Assembly (NCBI GenBank): GCA_913051655.1
Contig: CAJXHI010000008.1
Span: 18,433-82,432 of the forward strand
DNA length: 64,000 bases
Direction: 5' to 3'
Source: an uncultured Alphaproteobacteria bacterium
Lineage (GTDB): Bacteria > Pseudomonadota > Alphaproteobacteria > Rhodobacterales > Rhodobacteraceae
Shown: piece by piece, positions 50,086 to 60,869 of the stretch
Layout: each line of letters opens with the position of its first letter
Numbering within the stretch: position 1 is the stretch's first letter
Program-made: the position numbers and the translations under genes
Notes under the pieces: model-generated
Database searches by the model: none
Seen by the model: the letters and a program-made list of their open reading frames with translations, nothing else
Told to the model about the DNA's origin: nothing

Positions 50086-50690
50086 GGGCTAACGCTATAC
50101 GTCGGTTCCATAAAATCTGCTTGCTGTTGTAACGCCATTTGTAATCTATCAAGGTATTGACGTCGCATTAACTTAATTGCGCCTAGCGAAGCCAGATGTG
50201 GCGTTATGAATTGGGCATCGAAAAGCTTGAAACCAGTATTTTTCAATCGGTGATCAAGATAAGCTAGGGCCAATTTAGACGCATCTGTTTCATGGGAAAA
50301 CATACTTTCACCAAAAAATGCCCCACCCTCTAACACGCCATAAACACCGCCAATTAACCGATCGTCGCGCCAGATTTCCAAAGAATGGGCTTTCTTTTTT
50401 TCTGCAAGCTGACAATAAAGTTCAAAAATTTTTGGATTAATCCATGTTTCAGTACGGCTGGCACAGGCTGTGACTACCTCAGCGAAGGCTGAGGAAATCC
50501 GTACCTCGTAGTCTACTTTCAAGACGCGGCGACGTAATGATCGGGAGATATGAAATTCTCCAATAGGAAATATACCTCGTTCCAACGGATTTACCCAAAA
50601 AATACTAGAATCATTACGCCCTTCGGACATCGGAAAAATACCCTCCCGATACCCTTGCAGCATAATCTCACTTGTGAGTGCTCCTTCCAT
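50049..50690 (-). CDS. aat: Leucyl/phenylalanyl-tRNA-protein transferase
   Basis: 213 residues of Aat, which attaches Leu or Phe to proteins starting with Arg or Lys and so marks them for the ClpAPS system. Marks: LQGYREGIFPMSEGRNDSSI at about residues 12-31 with FWVNPLERGIFP, TWINPKIFELYCQL at about 81-94, SLEIWRDDRLIGGVYGVLEG at about 101-120, FGESMFSHETDASKLAL at about 123-139. It converges on the DUF2155 gene with a 37-base overlap of coding sequence. Confidence 0.96.
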   Translation of the reverse strand: MEGALTSEIMLQGYREGIFPMSEGRNDSSIFWVNPLERGIFPIGEFHISRSLRRRVLKVDYEVRISSAFAEVVTACASRTETWINPKIFELYCQLAEKKKAHSLEIWRDDRLIGGVYGVLEGGAFFGESMFSHETDASKLALAYLDHRLKNTGFKLFDAQFITPHLASLGAIKLMRRQYLDRLQMALQQQADFMEPTYSVSPYDIVQRSGQTS

Positions 50691-50789
50691 TCAAACAAAC
50701 CTTATTCAAACCAATACAGTGAGTTTTTAACATTAGGTATGAGCCCCTATTTTTAGCACGCAAATTTGATGCGTATAATGTGTCTGGGC

Positions 50790-52139
50790 TCAGGTTTGGT
50801 AAGTCCCGTCAAGCCAATGCTCTAGCCAGTGGATGTTGTAACTACCCCTACGAACATCTTCGGCTTTCACCAATGCTGTAAACAGAGGCAGGGTTGTGTC
50901 TATTCCGTCCACAATCAATTCTCCTAAAGCGCGTTCCAGACGGGTAATCGCCTCATCCCTATCGCGCCCATGTACTATAATTTTTCCAATCAAACTGTCG
51001 TAATAGGGCGGAATTTTGTACCCGTTATAAAGCGCACTGTCCACCCGAACGCCAAGACCGCCTGGCGCATGATAGGCCGTTATAGTTCCAGGACATGGTG
51101 CAAAGCTTGGCAACTTTTCTGCGTTGACACGCACTTCAATCGAATGGCCGTTGATCTTAAGCTCCTCTTGCTCAAATGACATTGGTAAACCACTTGCGAC
51201 GCGGATCTGTTCACGCACCAGATCAACGCCGAAGATCGCTTCGGTGACGGGATGTTCTACCTGAAGACGGGTATTCATTTCGATGAAATAAAATTCGCCA
51301 TTTTCGTATAAGAATTCGATAGTACCCGCGCCAATATAACTTATCTTTGAAACGGCTTCGGCGCAAGTTTTACCAATTTCCTTGCGCTCTGCTTCGCTGA
51401 TCACGGGGCCGGGGGCCTCTTCCCATACTTTCTGGTGGCGTCTTTGCAGTGAGCAATCGCGTTCACCAAGATGCACGGCTTTACCTTTGCCGTCACCAAA
51501 GATCTGTATTTCAATATGCCGCGGTGTCGTGAGATATTTTTCGATATAAACTTCGTCGTTTCCAAATGCGGCTTTGGCTTCGGCACGCGCTGTCATAAAC
51601 GCTTGTTCCATATCGGCTGCGGTCTGAGCCACTTTCATACCGCGCCCGCCACCGCCTGCGGTAGCTTTGATGATTACAGGATAGCCAATTTCAGCGCCAA
51701 TAAGTTTTGCATTCTTTAGTGTTGCAACGCAGCCATCTGAACCGGGTACACAGGGTACACCCAAAGCTTTAATCGTATCTTTGGCAGTGATTTTATCCCC
51801 CATGATGCGGATATGTTCCGCAGTTGGGCCAATAAACGTAAGTCCGTGATCTTCAACAATTTGAACGAAACGTGCGTTTTCAGAGAGAAAGCCGTAACCC
51901 GGATGGATAGCTTGCGCGCCTGTGATCTCACAGGCAGAAATGATCGCAGGAAAAGAAAGGTAACTTTCGCTCGCAACAGGTGGTCCGATACAGACGGACT
52001 CATCGGCCATGCGCACATGCATCGCATCACTATCCGCTGTGGAATGCACTGCGACAGACTGGATGCCCATTTCCCTACAGGCCCGAATAACCCGCAAAGC
52101 AATTTCCCCACGATTTGCTATGAGAATTTTATCAATCAT
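50790..52139 (-). CDS. accC: Acetyl-CoA carboxylase, biotin carboxylase subunit
   Basis: 449 residues, standard AccC. The N-terminal domain begins [20 protein letters not shown]; the ATP-grasp domain has [17 protein letters not shown] (about 157-173), [20 protein letters not shown] (about 200-219), [20 protein letters not shown] and [20 protein letters not shown] (about 286-305). It carboxylates the biotin on AccB in fatty acid synthesis. It follows accB by 9 bases. Confidence 0.97.
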   Translation of the reverse strand: MIDKILIANRGEIALRVIRACREMGIQSVAVHSTADSDAMHVRMADESVCIGPPVASESYLSFPAIISACEITGAQAIHPGYGFLSENARFVQIVEDHGLTFIGPTAEHIRIMGDKITAKDTIKALGVPCVPGSDGCVATLKNAKLIGAEIGYPVIIKATAGGGGRGMKVAQTAADMEQAFMTARAEAKAAFGNDEVYIEKYLTTPRHIEIQIFGDGKGKAVHLGERDCSLQRRHQKVWEEAPGPVISEAERKEIGKTCAEAVSKISYIGAGTIEFLYENGEFYFIEMNTRLQVEHPVTEAIFGVDLVREQIRVASGLPMSFEQEELKINGHSIEVRVNAEKLPSFAPCPGTITAYHAPGGLGVRVDSALYNGYKIPPYYDSLIGKIIVHGRDRDEAITRLERALGELIVDGIDTTLPLFTALVKAEDVRRGSYNIHWLEHWLDGTYQT

Positions 52140-52148
52140 CTCGGTTGC

Positions 52149-52646
52149 CTATTCTATGATAACAAGTGGAGTACCGAATTCTACGGCTCCGCCGTCTTCG
52201 ACTAAAATGCGCTTTACCGTCCCTGATTTGGGAGATGGTATTTGGTTCATAGTTTTCATCGCTTCAATGATCAGAAGGGTGGCCCCTTCGTTAACCTGGC
52301 TTCCAACGCTGACAAATGGCGCTGCGCCTGGTTCGGGTTGTAAATAGACAGTTCCAACCATTGGAGAGGAAACCGCACCGGGATGGGACGCGGGATCTTC
52401 ATTGGAAGCTGAGGCTTCAGGTCCTAAAGGCGCGATCGGTGCTGACGGTCCTACGGCTACAGAGGCAGGCGAAGCTTGAACGATTTGCGGTGCAGGTTGA
52501 TCAATGTGGCGCATTAAACGTACGTTGAGTGCATTGTCATCACCGCGCTCGCGTTCCACCTCGATCTCATCAAGATCATTATCTTTTAGTACCTCGGCTA
52601 AAGCCTGGATAAAGGCAATATCGTCGTCATTATTCTTTTTGCTCAT
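52149..52646 (-). CDS. accB: Biotin carboxyl carrier protein
   Basis: 165 residues from the ATG at 52646 (AGAGGG upstream). A helical N-terminal part ([20 protein letters not shown]) is followed by a Pro/Ala linker and the biotinyl domain (about 90-165) with the biotin-accepting Lys in [15 protein letters not shown]. It carries carboxybiotin between AccC and AccAD. It forms the usual accB-accC operon. Confidence 0.96.
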   Translation of the reverse strand: MSKKNNDDDIAFIQALAEVLKDNDLDEIEVERERGDDNALNVRLMRHIDQPAPQIVQASPASVAVGPSAPIAPLGPEASASNEDPASHPGAVSSPMVGTVYLQPEPGAAPFVSVGSQVNEGATLLIIEAMKTMNQIPSPKSGTVKRILVEDGGAVEFGTPLVIIE

Positions 52647-52922
52647 CTTGTCCCTCTGCAATCTATCGCGCTGGCTATTATTTGTTTTTTGATGATATAT
52701 ACGTTAACCCATCGCTGCTGAAAAGAACTGCATGACGTCAAGAACATGAAATTTGATGGTTTTCTGCGTTTTCCTCCATTTTATCTTACTTGACGAAGAT
52801 TTCGGCCGTTACTTAAAAAAAATATTTTTAATACAGTAGAAATCTCTAACGGTTTACAGTTGAGTAGCTTTATGTCTGTTAAACCGTATTGATCTACTGG
52901 AGGAAAAAAGGAGGATCTAAAG

Positions 52923-54440
52923 TTGAATCTTGCACATTGGTTGGCGCGCGCCGGCAGTGAGTTTCAAAATAAAGAAGCACTTTTTATAGGGCAATCGTCT
53001 GTGGCGCGATATGAGCAATTTGCACGCTGGGCTGCTTGCGGGGCTGCTTGGCTTCGCTCCCGCGGGGTTGGCGTGGGGGATCGCGTCGCAATTTACATGT
53101 CTAATCAGCCCGATTACCTTACACTTTTATATGCTATCTGGCATCTTGGTGCTGTTGCTGTGCCTGTGAACGTCAAATTGCATTTTAAAGAGGTGGCATG
53201 GGTATTTGAAAACGCAGGAGTACGTTTGGCTTTTGTTAGTGAAAAGGCAAAATCTGATCTTGCGCGGGTACTTGGGGTAAACACTTGCGCGGAGCTATAT
53301 ACCGTACCAGAAGCTGGCTTTGGGTCAATGGTGTCTAGTTTCCCCGCTTCTGCGGTTGAGACGCGCGATAAAGATGATTTGGCTTGGCTATTCTATACCT
53401 CAGGAACCACAGGGCGGCCAAAGGGCGTTGAAATAACCCACGGGATGATGAAGGCCATGGCGCTGAGCTATTTTGTGGACGTGGATCATGTGTCTGTTAA
53501 AGATTCCGCTCTTTATGCAGCGCCCATGTCACATGGCGCCGGACTTTATAATCTGATGCACGTGCTCCAGGGTGCAGGGCATGTTTGCCCAAAATCCGGT
53601 GGTTTTGATCCTAAAGAAATTTTTGCGCTAGGGACGCATTTTGGCTCCATCCACATGTTTGCCGCACCCACGATGATCAAACGTTTAACCCTGCAGGCCA
53701 AAGCGAACGGAATACGACCAGAGGGATTGCGCACGATCGTGTATGGCGGGGGACCTATGTATTCTGCCGATATTATAGAGGCGGTTAAGGTCTTCGGAGA
53801 TATATTTGTGCAGATCTACGGACAGGGCGAATGTCCAATGGCCATCTCTGCACTCAGCCGTAAAGCCGTTGCAGATCGAAGCCACCCTCGATGGAAAGAA
53901 AGGCTTGCGTCTGTCGGCAAAGCACAATCTGTCGTTGAGGTTGAGATTGCAGATAAGAGTGGAAAGCCACGTCCTGTCGGAATGATCGGAGAGATCATGG
54001 TTCGCGGTGATCCTGTAATGAAAGGGTATTGGAAAAATCCTGAGGCGACACAAAAATCAATATTAAATGGATGGTTAATGACCGGAGATATCGGGGTGAT
54101 GGATCCGGAAGGCTACATCACACTCAAGGACCGATCCAAAGATCTGATCATTTCAGGAGGTAGTAATATTTACCCCCGCGAAGTGGAAGAAGTTCTTTTA
54201 ATGCATGAAAACATCAGTGAAGTCTCCGTGATCGGAGCGCCCCACTCTGAATGGGGCGAGGAAATTGTTGCGTTTGTCGTTCCAAAGGGAAACGAGACCC
54301 TAGAGCCAGCTGTTCTGGATATCCATTGCAATTATTATATTGCCCGATTTAAACGTCCCAAACGATATATTTTCTGTGATGAGTTGCCCAAGAACAACTA
54401 TGGTAAAATTCTAAAAACCGCACTGCGAGATCGCGTGTAA
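52923..54440 (+). CDS. Class I acyl-CoA synthetase (AMP-binding)
   Basis: 505 residues of the adenylate-forming superfamily. Core motifs: LFYTSGTTGRPKGVEITHG at about residues 157-175 (P-loop), IYGQGECPMAISAL at about 298-311, GWLMTGDIGVMDPEGYITLK at about 381-400, DLIISGGSNIYPREVEEVLL at about 405-424 and the catalytic Lys in ELPKNNYGKILKTALR near the end. Substrates of related enzymes include fatty, coumaric and methylmercaptopropionic acids; none can be chosen here. The start is TTG, with a strong GGAGG 8 bases upstream preceded by a second GGAGG. It diverges from accB. Confidence 0.88.
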   Translation: MNLAHWLARAGSEFQNKEALFIGQSSVARYEQFARWAACGAAWLRSRGVGVGDRVAIYMSNQPDYLTLLYAIWHLGAVAVPVNVKLHFKEVAWVFENAGVRLAFVSEKAKSDLARVLGVNTCAELYTVPEAGFGSMVSSFPASAVETRDKDDLAWLFYTSGTTGRPKGVEITHGMMKAMALSYFVDVDHVSVKDSALYAAPMSHGAGLYNLMHVLQGAGHVCPKSGGFDPKEIFALGTHFGSIHMFAAPTMIKRLTLQAKANGIRPEGLRTIVYGGGPMYSADIIEAVKVFGDIFVQIYGQGECPMAISALSRKAVADRSHPRWKERLASVGKAQSVVEVEIADKSGKPRPVGMIGEIMVRGDPVMKGYWKNPEATQKSILNGWLMTGDIGVMDPEGYITLKDRSKDLIISGGSNIYPREVEEVLLMHENISEVSVIGAPHSEWGEEIVAFVVPKGNETLEPAVLDIHCNYYIARFKRPKRYIFCDELPKNNYGKILKTALRDRV

Positions 54441-54531
54441 CCATTATTTTTGCCACACCAAAAAGAGCCTTCCGCTGCTTAAAAAAACGTGCGGATGGCA
54501 GCTTGATGTAAATTTCTTAGTGTGATCCACC

Positions 54532-56472
54532 TTAGCTGTTCATGCGGTTTGCAATCAGCTCGTCCACAACAGCTGGCTCAGCCAGTGTTGAGGTGTCGCC
54601 CAAGCTCCCATAGTCATCCTCGGCGATTTTCCGAAGAATGCGTCGCATGATCTTGCCAGAACGTGTTTTGGGCAGCCCAGGGGCCCATTGGATCAAATCG
54701 GGCGAAGCAATTGCCCCAATTTCTTTGCGAACCCAGTCGCGCAGTTCTACTCGTAGTGCGTCTGTCGGTTCTTCAGAGGCCATGAGCGTCACGTAGCAGT
54801 ATATCCCTTGCCCTTTGATGTGATGGGGGTAGCCGACAACGGCGGCCTCTGACACTTTGGGGTGGGCGACCAAGGCGCTTTCTACTTCAGCGGTTCCCAT
54901 GCGATGTCCGGAAACATTGATTACATCGTCCACACGTCCAGTTATCCAGTAATAACCATCTGCATCGCGCCGGCAACCGTCACCAGAGAAATAATATCCT
55001 TTAAAGTCACTGAAATATGTTGCAACAAAACGGTCGTGATCACCATATACGGTGCGCATTTGGCCTGGCCAGCTATCTTTAATACAAAGTACGCCCTCGG
55101 CCTCGGTTGTAGTGATTTCCGCTCCGCTTGTCGGATCCAGGATCACAGGCGCCACACCAAAGAAAGGAGTTGTTGCAGAACCCGGTTTGGTTATCGTTGC
55201 GCCTGGGATCGGGGTCAAAAGATGACCGCCTGTTTCTGTCTGCCACCATGTATCGACGATAGGGCATTTGCCCTTACCCACAATGTCATTATACCAATTC
55301 CAAGCTTCGGGATTGATTGGTTCTCCAACGGTGCCTAGCACCTTGATCGCGCTCAGGTCACATTTTTCGACGAACTCATTGCCAAGCCCCATAAGCGCTC
55401 GGATAGCCGTGGGGGCCGTGTAGAATTGGTTGACCTTGTGCCTTTCGCAGACCTGCCAAAACCGGCTTGCATCAGGGTAGGTGGGCACGCCTTCAAACAT
55501 TAGAGTCGTCGCGCCATTGGCCAGGGGTCCATAGACGATGTAGCTGTGCCCTGTGACCCAACCCACATCCGCAGTGCACCAGAATACATCCCCTTCATGG
55601 TAATCAAACGTGTATTGATGGGTCATAGACGCATAAACAATGTAGCCGGCGGTTGTGTGCAGAACGCCTTTGGGTTTTCCGGTGGACCCAGAGGTGTAAA
55701 GGACGAACAGGGGATCTTCCGCTTTCATTTCTTCAGGAGGACAATTGTTTGAGGCAGTAGCCATTGTAGTAGAATAGGAATAATCACGTCCGTCTTTCAT
55801 ATCAACATTGCCGTTTGTGCGCTCAACAACAAGTGTTGTGACATCGCCACAAATCTCCATCGCTTTGTCCACATTGGCCTTCAAGGGGGTCACCCGTCCA
55901 CCGCGTGGAGCTTCGTCGGCTGTAACTACAAGGGTCGCGCCGCAATCTTCAATTCGGCTTGCTAGCGCCTCTGGGGAAAAACCGCCGAAAACAATAGAAT
56001 GGATTGCACCAATGCGCGCGCAGGCCAACATTGCATAAGCAGCTTCTGGGACCATCGGCATGTAAAGAACGATACGGTCCCCCTTTTTTATGCCTAGCGA
56101 TTTGTAAACATTGGTCAGTTTACAGACATGTTCATGTAGTTCACCATAGGAGATCGCTTTCCTGTCTTCTGGGTTGTCACCTTCCCAGAGAATAGCCGTC
56201 TGATCTCGCCGTTTAGCGAGATGACGGTCTACACAGTTAGCAGCAACATTAAGCGTTCCGTCTTCGAACCATTTGATGGAAACATTGGGATACGCGTAAG
56301 AAACATTTTTCACCTTGGTGAAAGGCTTAATCCAATCCACCCGTTTACCGTGCTCGCCCCAAAACGCCTCCGGATCGTTTATGGATGCAGCATACATTTC
56401 TGCATAACCCTTGGCATCCAGATAGGCGCCATTTACGAAATCTTGGGAGGGTGGATACGTCTGATCGGTCAT
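54532..56472 (-). CDS. acs: Acetyl-CoA synthetase
   Basis: 646 residues from the ATG at 56472; an in-frame TTG 12 bases before is less likely. It activates acetate through acetyl-AMP. Motifs: [20 protein letters not shown] at about residues 261-280, WWQTETGG at about 410-417, [20 protein letters not shown] at about 491-510, [14 protein letters not shown] at about 521-534, and the regulatory, acetylatable Lys in [17 protein letters not shown] near the C-terminus. It converges on the acyl-CoA synthetase gene. Confidence 0.97.
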   Translation of the reverse strand: MTDQTYPPSQDFVNGAYLDAKGYAEMYAASINDPEAFWGEHGKRVDWIKPFTKVKNVSYAYPNVSIKWFEDGTLNVAANCVDRHLAKRRDQTAILWEGDNPEDRKAISYGELHEHVCKLTNVYKSLGIKKGDRIVLYMPMVPEAAYAMLACARIGAIHSIVFGGFSPEALASRIEDCGATLVVTADEAPRGGRVTPLKANVDKAMEICGDVTTLVVERTNGNVDMKDGRDYSYSTTMATASNNCPPEEMKAEDPLFVLYTSGSTGKPKGVLHTTAGYIVYASMTHQYTFDYHEGDVFWCTADVGWVTGHSYIVYGPLANGATTLMFEGVPTYPDASRFWQVCERHKVNQFYTAPTAIRALMGLGNEFVEKCDLSAIKVLGTVGEPINPEAWNWYNDIVGKGKCPIVDTWWQTETGGHLLTPIPGATITKPGSATTPFFGVAPVILDPTSGAEITTTEAEGVLCIKDSWPGQMRTVYGDHDRFVATYFSDFKGYYFSGDGCRRDADGYYWITGRVDDVINVSGHRMGTAEVESALVAHPKVSEAAVVGYPHHIKGQGIYCYVTLMASEEPTDALRVELRDWVRKEIGAIASPDLIQWAPGLPKTRSGKIMRRILRKIAEDDYGSLGDTSTLAEPAVVDELIANRMNS

Positions 56473-56698
56473 AGTTCTTCTCAATGTTTTTTGTACGTAT
56501 GCCTTACACGATCACCGAAAAATGGTCAAAGTGCAATAAACACTGAAAATTACGGCTTCCAGTTTGAAGCAACCGATGTTATCTAAAAGCACTTAGAGAA
56601 ATTTTCTAAGCCTTTCGGACGAAATGCCGAAAAATTTAAAAAAATTTTCAACAAGAAACGACCGGTTTGATTGTCAAATTAAATGTTTACGCGGCCTC

Positions 56699-57112
56699 TT
56701 AGTTTAATGCTTGACGCAAGCCCTCTATATTATATCCTGCCTTAAGGGCCGTTTGGATAATATCGTCCGCTGATATTTTTCCTGACTGACCAAGTGCCCA
56801 AATTACTGTGCATCTCGTACCGCTCGCACAATAAGCCAAAACTGGACCATAGGCAGCGTCAATCAGCTCAGCTTGTTTTAAGATGTTTTCAGGCGTCATT
56901 GATTGGTGTGTTAAAGGTAAGATATCAAAAGAAATGCGAGCTTCTTTGGCTGCAATGGCCATAAAATCGGAATGTAACTCACTGGGAATTTCTTCATTTG
57001 GGCGATTGCAGATTATTTTAGTGAATCCTGCATCAGCGAGCTGTTTGATATCTTCGATCTCAATCTGAGGTGAGACAAAATAATTCTGGCTCACTTTAAT
57101 CGGCTGTACCAT
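56699..57112 (-). CDS. TIGR01244 / DUF442 (beta-lactamase-hydrolase-like) phosphatase-fold protein
   Basis: 137 residues from the ATG at 57112 (GAGGAG upstream). The protein has a dual-specificity-phosphatase-like fold: FVSPQIEIEDIKQLADAGFT, KIICNRPNEEIPSE, and the catalytic loop AYCASGTRCTVIWAL at about residues 93-107 (C-x-x-G-x-R). Relatives fused to persulfide dioxygenase domains work in hydrogen sulfide detoxification, and the stand-alone family is called sulfur transferase. It follows the AEC transporter on the same strand. Confidence 0.85.
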   Translation of the reverse strand: MVQPIKVSQNYFVSPQIEIEDIKQLADAGFTKIICNRPNEEIPSELHSDFMAIAAKEARISFDILPLTHQSMTPENILKQAELIDAAYGPVLAYCASGTRCTVIWALGQSGKISADDIIQTALKAGYNIEGLRQALN

Positions 57113-57156
57113 TTTAGCTCCTCTTTTGTTTGTTTCATAAAATCTCAATTCTGACA

Positions 57157-58086
57157 TCAAGGCAAACGTGAAATCCACCACCAAACGCTCAAAAGTGATG
57201 CACTGGTGGTTATCAAGACGGAAGACGCTGCAACCCGACGTGCACGACCATACATATTCGCAAAGATATAGGCGTTAATTCCCGGCGCCATTGCACTGGT
57301 TAATACAGCTGATCGGAAACTCGCTTGATCCAAACTAAAACTTTTCCCAAACATCCATACGAGGGCCGGATGCAACATGAGCGAAATGACTGCGATCATG
57401 AAAATTACCCCTATATCTCCTTCAGGTCGGTAGCGATACAAAATGCCCCCCATGCTAAAAAGGGCAACTGTCAAAGACATGCTCGCAATCATATCGATCG
57501 ACATTTGCAGGCTGACGGGCAAATCAATTCCTGACAAGTTTACCAATAAGCCTATAAATATACCGACAACCAAGGCATTTTTAAATATGGCTTCAATCAC
57601 GTTTTTGGCCATTGAAAAGGGGGATTTTCCGGTGTTGCCGACAATTTCCATCACAGTAATGCCAAGCCCGTAGCAAAAAGGCGCATGTAACGCGATAATT
57701 GCAAAATTGGCTTGAAGGGCGTCAGGGCCGTAGGCGCGCTCCGTAATGGCAAGCCCTAACATCAAAGAATTGGAAAAAAGCGCACAAAAACCAATCGCAA
57801 CGCTATCTTTCCAATCACGTCGAAAAACAAAGCGTGCACCAAAGAGCCCAAGGAAAAATCCAGTCGTAGCCCCAATATAAAAGGCTGCAAGCAATGCTGT
57901 GTCAAAGGTCTGGGCTAAATCAACTTCAGACATGCCCTTAAGCAGCAGAATCGGGATAGCGAAATTCTGGGTAAATTTAACCAAAGCCTCGATGAGCGAA
58001 TTGTCAAAAAGTCGGACCCAAACGGAAACGTACCCAAACGCCACAATCAGAAAGACCGGTATCAAAACGTCAAGAAGAATTTGCAT
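57157..58086 (-). CDS. AEC-family (auxin efflux carrier-like) transporter
   Basis: 309 residues, about 10 membrane helices in two five-helix halves. Family traits include VSVWVRLFDNSLIEALVKFT near the start, FCALFSNSLMLGLAITERAY at about 98-117 and the repeated SMGGILYRYRPEGDIG. Bacterial members export or import small organic acids; the substrate is unknown. The start touches the stop of the MBL hydrolase gene (58086 shared), so the genes are coupled. Confidence 0.88.
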   Translation of the reverse strand: MQILLDVLIPVFLIVAFGYVSVWVRLFDNSLIEALVKFTQNFAIPILLLKGMSEVDLAQTFDTALLAAFYIGATTGFFLGLFGARFVFRRDWKDSVAIGFCALFSNSLMLGLAITERAYGPDALQANFAIIALHAPFCYGLGITVMEIVGNTGKSPFSMAKNVIEAIFKNALVVGIFIGLLVNLSGIDLPVSLQMSIDMIASMSLTVALFSMGGILYRYRPEGDIGVIFMIAVISLMLHPALVWMFGKSFSLDQASFRSAVLTSAMAPGINAYIFANMYGRARRVAASSVLITTSASLLSVWWWISRLP

Positions 58087-58907
58087 TAAACGCCGTTACT
58101 TTCTTGAGGGATATCAAAATGCAAGGTTAGCCCGTCGTAGGCTGGTAAGACACCGTCTGGCAATTCTTTTCGGAGGGTGTCGTAATCCAAATCGATATGC
58201 ATATTCGTGAGAACTGCGGACCCAATCCCGGAGGTTTTGATCCAGTTGAGGCTCTGCTCAAGATGCGTATGGGTCGGATGGGGGTCGCGGCGCAGTGCGT
58301 CTAGCACCCATAGGTCAGCCCCTTTAAGAGCTATCCAAGCCTCCTCAGTCATATCCGAGACATCAGGTAAATAGACTAGAGGGCCTATCCGAAAACCAAG
58401 CGCGTCAATGCTACCATGGCGTACTGGAAACGGATGGAAATTGATCATACCGCCTGGACCAGAAATTTTTGTCACCTCAGTCAAGCGATTTAATTCAAGG
58501 ATGGGTGGGTAGGGAGAACCTTCTGGTTGCACAAATGCGTAAGCAAAACGTTCCAGAAGGCTTTGGCTTGTCGGTTCGTCCGCCCAGACCTTGAGTCTTT
58601 CGCGCATGTTAAAAACGATCATTCGTAAGTCATCCAAACCATGCACATGATCTGCGTGTGCGTGGGTGTAGACCACACCATCAAGTTCTCCGACGTCCAC
58701 GTCTAAGAGCTGCGCCCGCAAGTCTGGGCTTGTATCGATCAAAACCCGTGTGCATCCGGCCTCGGTTTCTTGTTCAACCAGCATAGAACATCTGCGGCGC
58801 TGGTTTTTAGGATTATTTGGATCACAGTCCCCCCAATGTCCACCAAGCCTTGGGACACCGCCAGACGAACCGCATCCCAAAATATGAAATCTAAGCTCTG
58901 CCATCAT
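58086..58907 (-). CDS. PhnP-like metallo-beta-lactamase-fold hydrolase
   Basis: 273 residues of the MBL fold. The metal-binding motif THAHADHVHGLDD is at about residues 77-89, with further ligands in PVRHGSIDALGF and HTHLEQSLN; CGSSGGVPRLGGHWGDCD is the N-terminal signature shared with PhnP and CoA-linked phosphodiesterases. The order tatD then this gene is conserved in alphaproteobacteria. The likely role is a cyclic or nucleotide phosphodiesterase. The start overlaps the tatD stop (ATGATG; either ATG possible). Confidence 0.88.
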   Translation of the reverse strand: MMAELRFHILGCGSSGGVPRLGGHWGDCDPNNPKNQRRRCSMLVEQETEAGCTRVLIDTSPDLRAQLLDVDVGELDGVVYTHAHADHVHGLDDLRMIVFNMRERLKVWADEPTSQSLLERFAYAFVQPEGSPYPPILELNRLTEVTKISGPGGMINFHPFPVRHGSIDALGFRIGPLVYLPDVSDMTEEAWIALKGADLWVLDALRRDPHPTHTHLEQSLNWIKTSGIGSAVLTNMHIDLDYDTLRKELPDGVLPAYDGLTLHFDIPQESNGV

Positions 58908-59713
58908 AGTGCCCCTTTTTCATAATGGGTGACTTTAGTAAACAGACGTTCAAAATTCTGTTCTGTTTGTGCCGCAAAATCTTTATACGCCATATTAAAT
59001 GCGTTGGCCGCAATTTCCGCCGTAAAGCGCGTGTACCCCGGTTCATTACGTTTCCCGCGATAGGGTGGGGGCGCAAGGTAGGGGCTGTCTGTTTCAACAA
59101 TGATTTGCTCAACGGGGGCACGTTTGAAAATCTCACGTAAGTCTACATTTTTGGGGAATGCAGAGACTCCAGACATCGAAAGGTAAAACCCCAAATCAAG
59201 CGCTGCTTTAGCCAGCGCTTCGCCGGAGGAAAAGCAGTGCATGACACAATTAAAAGGCGCATTTGCGAATTCACTAGACAGAATATCAGCCATATCTTTA
59301 TCTGCAGCGCGGGAATGAATAATGAGGGGAAGACCACTACGTTGCGCAGCTTCAATATGCACCACAAGAGATTTTTTCTGCACCTTTGAACTTTCAGAAG
59401 TGTAATGGTAATCAAGGCCTGTCTCACCAATTGCGACAAATTTTGGATGATTGCATAGGTTTATTAATTCCTCTGCGCTGACCATTTTTTCTTTGACAGC
59501 ACTCATCGGGTGAGTGCCCGCAGCGTAAAAGACATTTTCGTAGCGTTCCGCAATCGCGCGCACTTTAGGCTCCTCTGACAGGCGTGTGCAGATAGTAACC
59601 ATTCGATGCACGCCATTTAATAAAGCCCGATCAACAACCTCATCAAGGTTGTCTTTAAAATCTGGAAAATCCAAATGACAATGACTGTCAGTAATTAACG
59701 GATACGCGCCCAT
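58904..59713 (-). CDS. tatD: TatD-family metal-dependent DNase
   Basis: 269 residues from the ATG at 59713, which has GAGG 6 bases upstream. It is a TIM-barrel amidohydrolase. The metal ligands are in ITDSHCHLDFPDF at about residues 6-18, GETGLDYHYTSES at about 94-106, PLIIHSRAADKDM at about 127-139, MHCFSSG and the Asp in VETDSPYLAPPPYRGKRNEP at about 204-223. TatD enzymes are 3'-5' exonucleases linked to DNA repair. It lies 14 bases after holB. Confidence 0.95.
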   Translation of the reverse strand: MGAYPLITDSHCHLDFPDFKDNLDEVVDRALLNGVHRMVTICTRLSEEPKVRAIAERYENVFYAAGTHPMSAVKEKMVSAEELINLCNHPKFVAIGETGLDYHYTSESSKVQKKSLVVHIEAAQRSGLPLIIHSRAADKDMADILSSEFANAPFNCVMHCFSSGEALAKAALDLGFYLSMSGVSAFPKNVDLREIFKRAPVEQIIVETDSPYLAPPPYRGKRNEPGYTRFTAEIAANAFNMAYKDFAAQTEQNFERLFTKVTHYEKGAL

Positions 59714-59726
59714 CAAAAACCTCTAA

Positions 59727-60869
59727 TTACTGCGCTGTCGTTGCTGCGCACGCCTCAATTTGAAAGAACGTATCTAGGATCAGGGCGCCAGGGTCAAGGT
59801 TAACCGCATGCCCCTGTCGCAGTCGTGCAGATAACTCTTGGGTCAGTTCCGCCCACTGGATCGCAGCATGTCGGTTTGGGCAAAGTCTCTGAAAAACAGT
59901 AGCTTCGTTGAAAATCGTTGGCCCCGCTTGCCCGTCTGCCTTTGTCCCTATAATAGCCAATCGGTTTAGGGTTAATTCTAAAAGCGATACAAAGAAATCA
60001 AAGGTGTTTGGCCCGTTGGAACGTGAAAACGTTTCTGAAAGAGCAAGTGCTTTTTCGTTATCAAGCCTCGGAAGTGTTTCAAAAACATCCAGTATCTTTT
60101 TGAAAACTTCCAAGCCATTCAAATTCATCAGTTTGACCGCTGCTCCTACAGATCCGCCTGCCAATACTGCCAATGCATTTGGATCGATTCCTGAGACGTC
60201 AACCTCAGCCGCTTCTAAAGACTTTGCGATGTTGAAAGGCGATAATTTTTTTAGCCTCAACTCACGACATCGCGACCGAATGGTTGGCAAAAGGCGCGCA
60301 TGTTGGTGAGAGATCAAGAAGAGATATGCGTTCTGTGGCGGTTCTTCGAGGATTTTCAAAAGCGCATTAGCAGCGCTTTGGCTCATCGCTTCAGCGCAAT
60401 CCACAATCACAATGCGCCGGCCCCCATCTGTCGCAGAGAGTGTGAAAAAGGATTTTAAGTTTCTGATCTCATCCACTGTGATCATTTGTTTAAATTTTTT
60501 ACGCTTTTCATCGTAGGCGCGGCGTACGGACATGACACCTGGTTCTGATCCTGCTCTTATTCGGCGCGTGATTGGATGCTGAGCATCAATGGATAGGGTT
60601 GACACTGGTTCAGGTGTGCCAAAAAGCCCTTCGCCATCAATTGGATCAGGAGTTGCCAAAAGAAATTTTGCAATCTGCCATGTCAGAGTTGCCTTGCCAA
60701 TGCCCCGCTCACCTGTGACCATCCACGCGTGATGTAATCGTCCTGCATTAAAAGCTGTGAGGAATTGATTGCTCGCCTCTTGTTGGCCAAAGATTGTGGA
60801 TGTCTCACTAGGGTGCGGGGCCCCTTCAACCTTATCTGAGCGAGGCAATTCTTCGAGAGGTACGTTCAT
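59727..60869 (-). CDS. holB: DNA polymerase III, delta-prime subunit
   Basis: 380 residues of the clamp-loader AAA+ family. Walker A is in VTGERGIGKATLTWQIA at about residues 51-67; DGGRRIVIVDCAEAMSQSAA at about 147-166 is Walker B, with the Asp-Cys-Ala-Glu box; NALLKILEEPPQNAYLFLIS and LPTIRSRCRELRLKKLS (sensor 1/SRC motif) follow. It loads the beta clamp on DNA. It overlaps tmk by 4 bases in a tmk-holB-tatD operon. Confidence 0.94.
   Translation of the reverse strand: MNVPLEELPRSDKVEGAPHPSETSTIFGQQEASNQFLTAFNAGRLHHAWMVTGERGIGKATLTWQIAKFLLATPDPIDGEGLFGTPEPVSTLSIDAQHPITRRIRAGSEPGVMSVRRAYDEKRKKFKQMITVDEIRNLKSFFTLSATDGGRRIVIVDCAEAMSQSAANALLKILEEPPQNAYLFLISHQHARLLPTIRSRCRELRLKKLSPFNIAKSLEAAEVDVSGIDPNALAVLAGGSVGAAVKLMNLNGLEVFKKILDVFETLPRLDNEKALALSETFSRSNGPNTFDFFVSLLELTLNRLAIIGTKADGQAGPTIFNEATVFQRLCPNRHAAIQWAELTQELSARLRQGHAVNLDPGALILDTFFQIEACAATTAQ

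Noticed and set aside
54470..54502. GCCTTCCGC / GCGGATGGC hairpin between convergent genes
   Set aside because: One mismatch, A-rich loop of 15 bases and no T-run; too weak to call a terminator.
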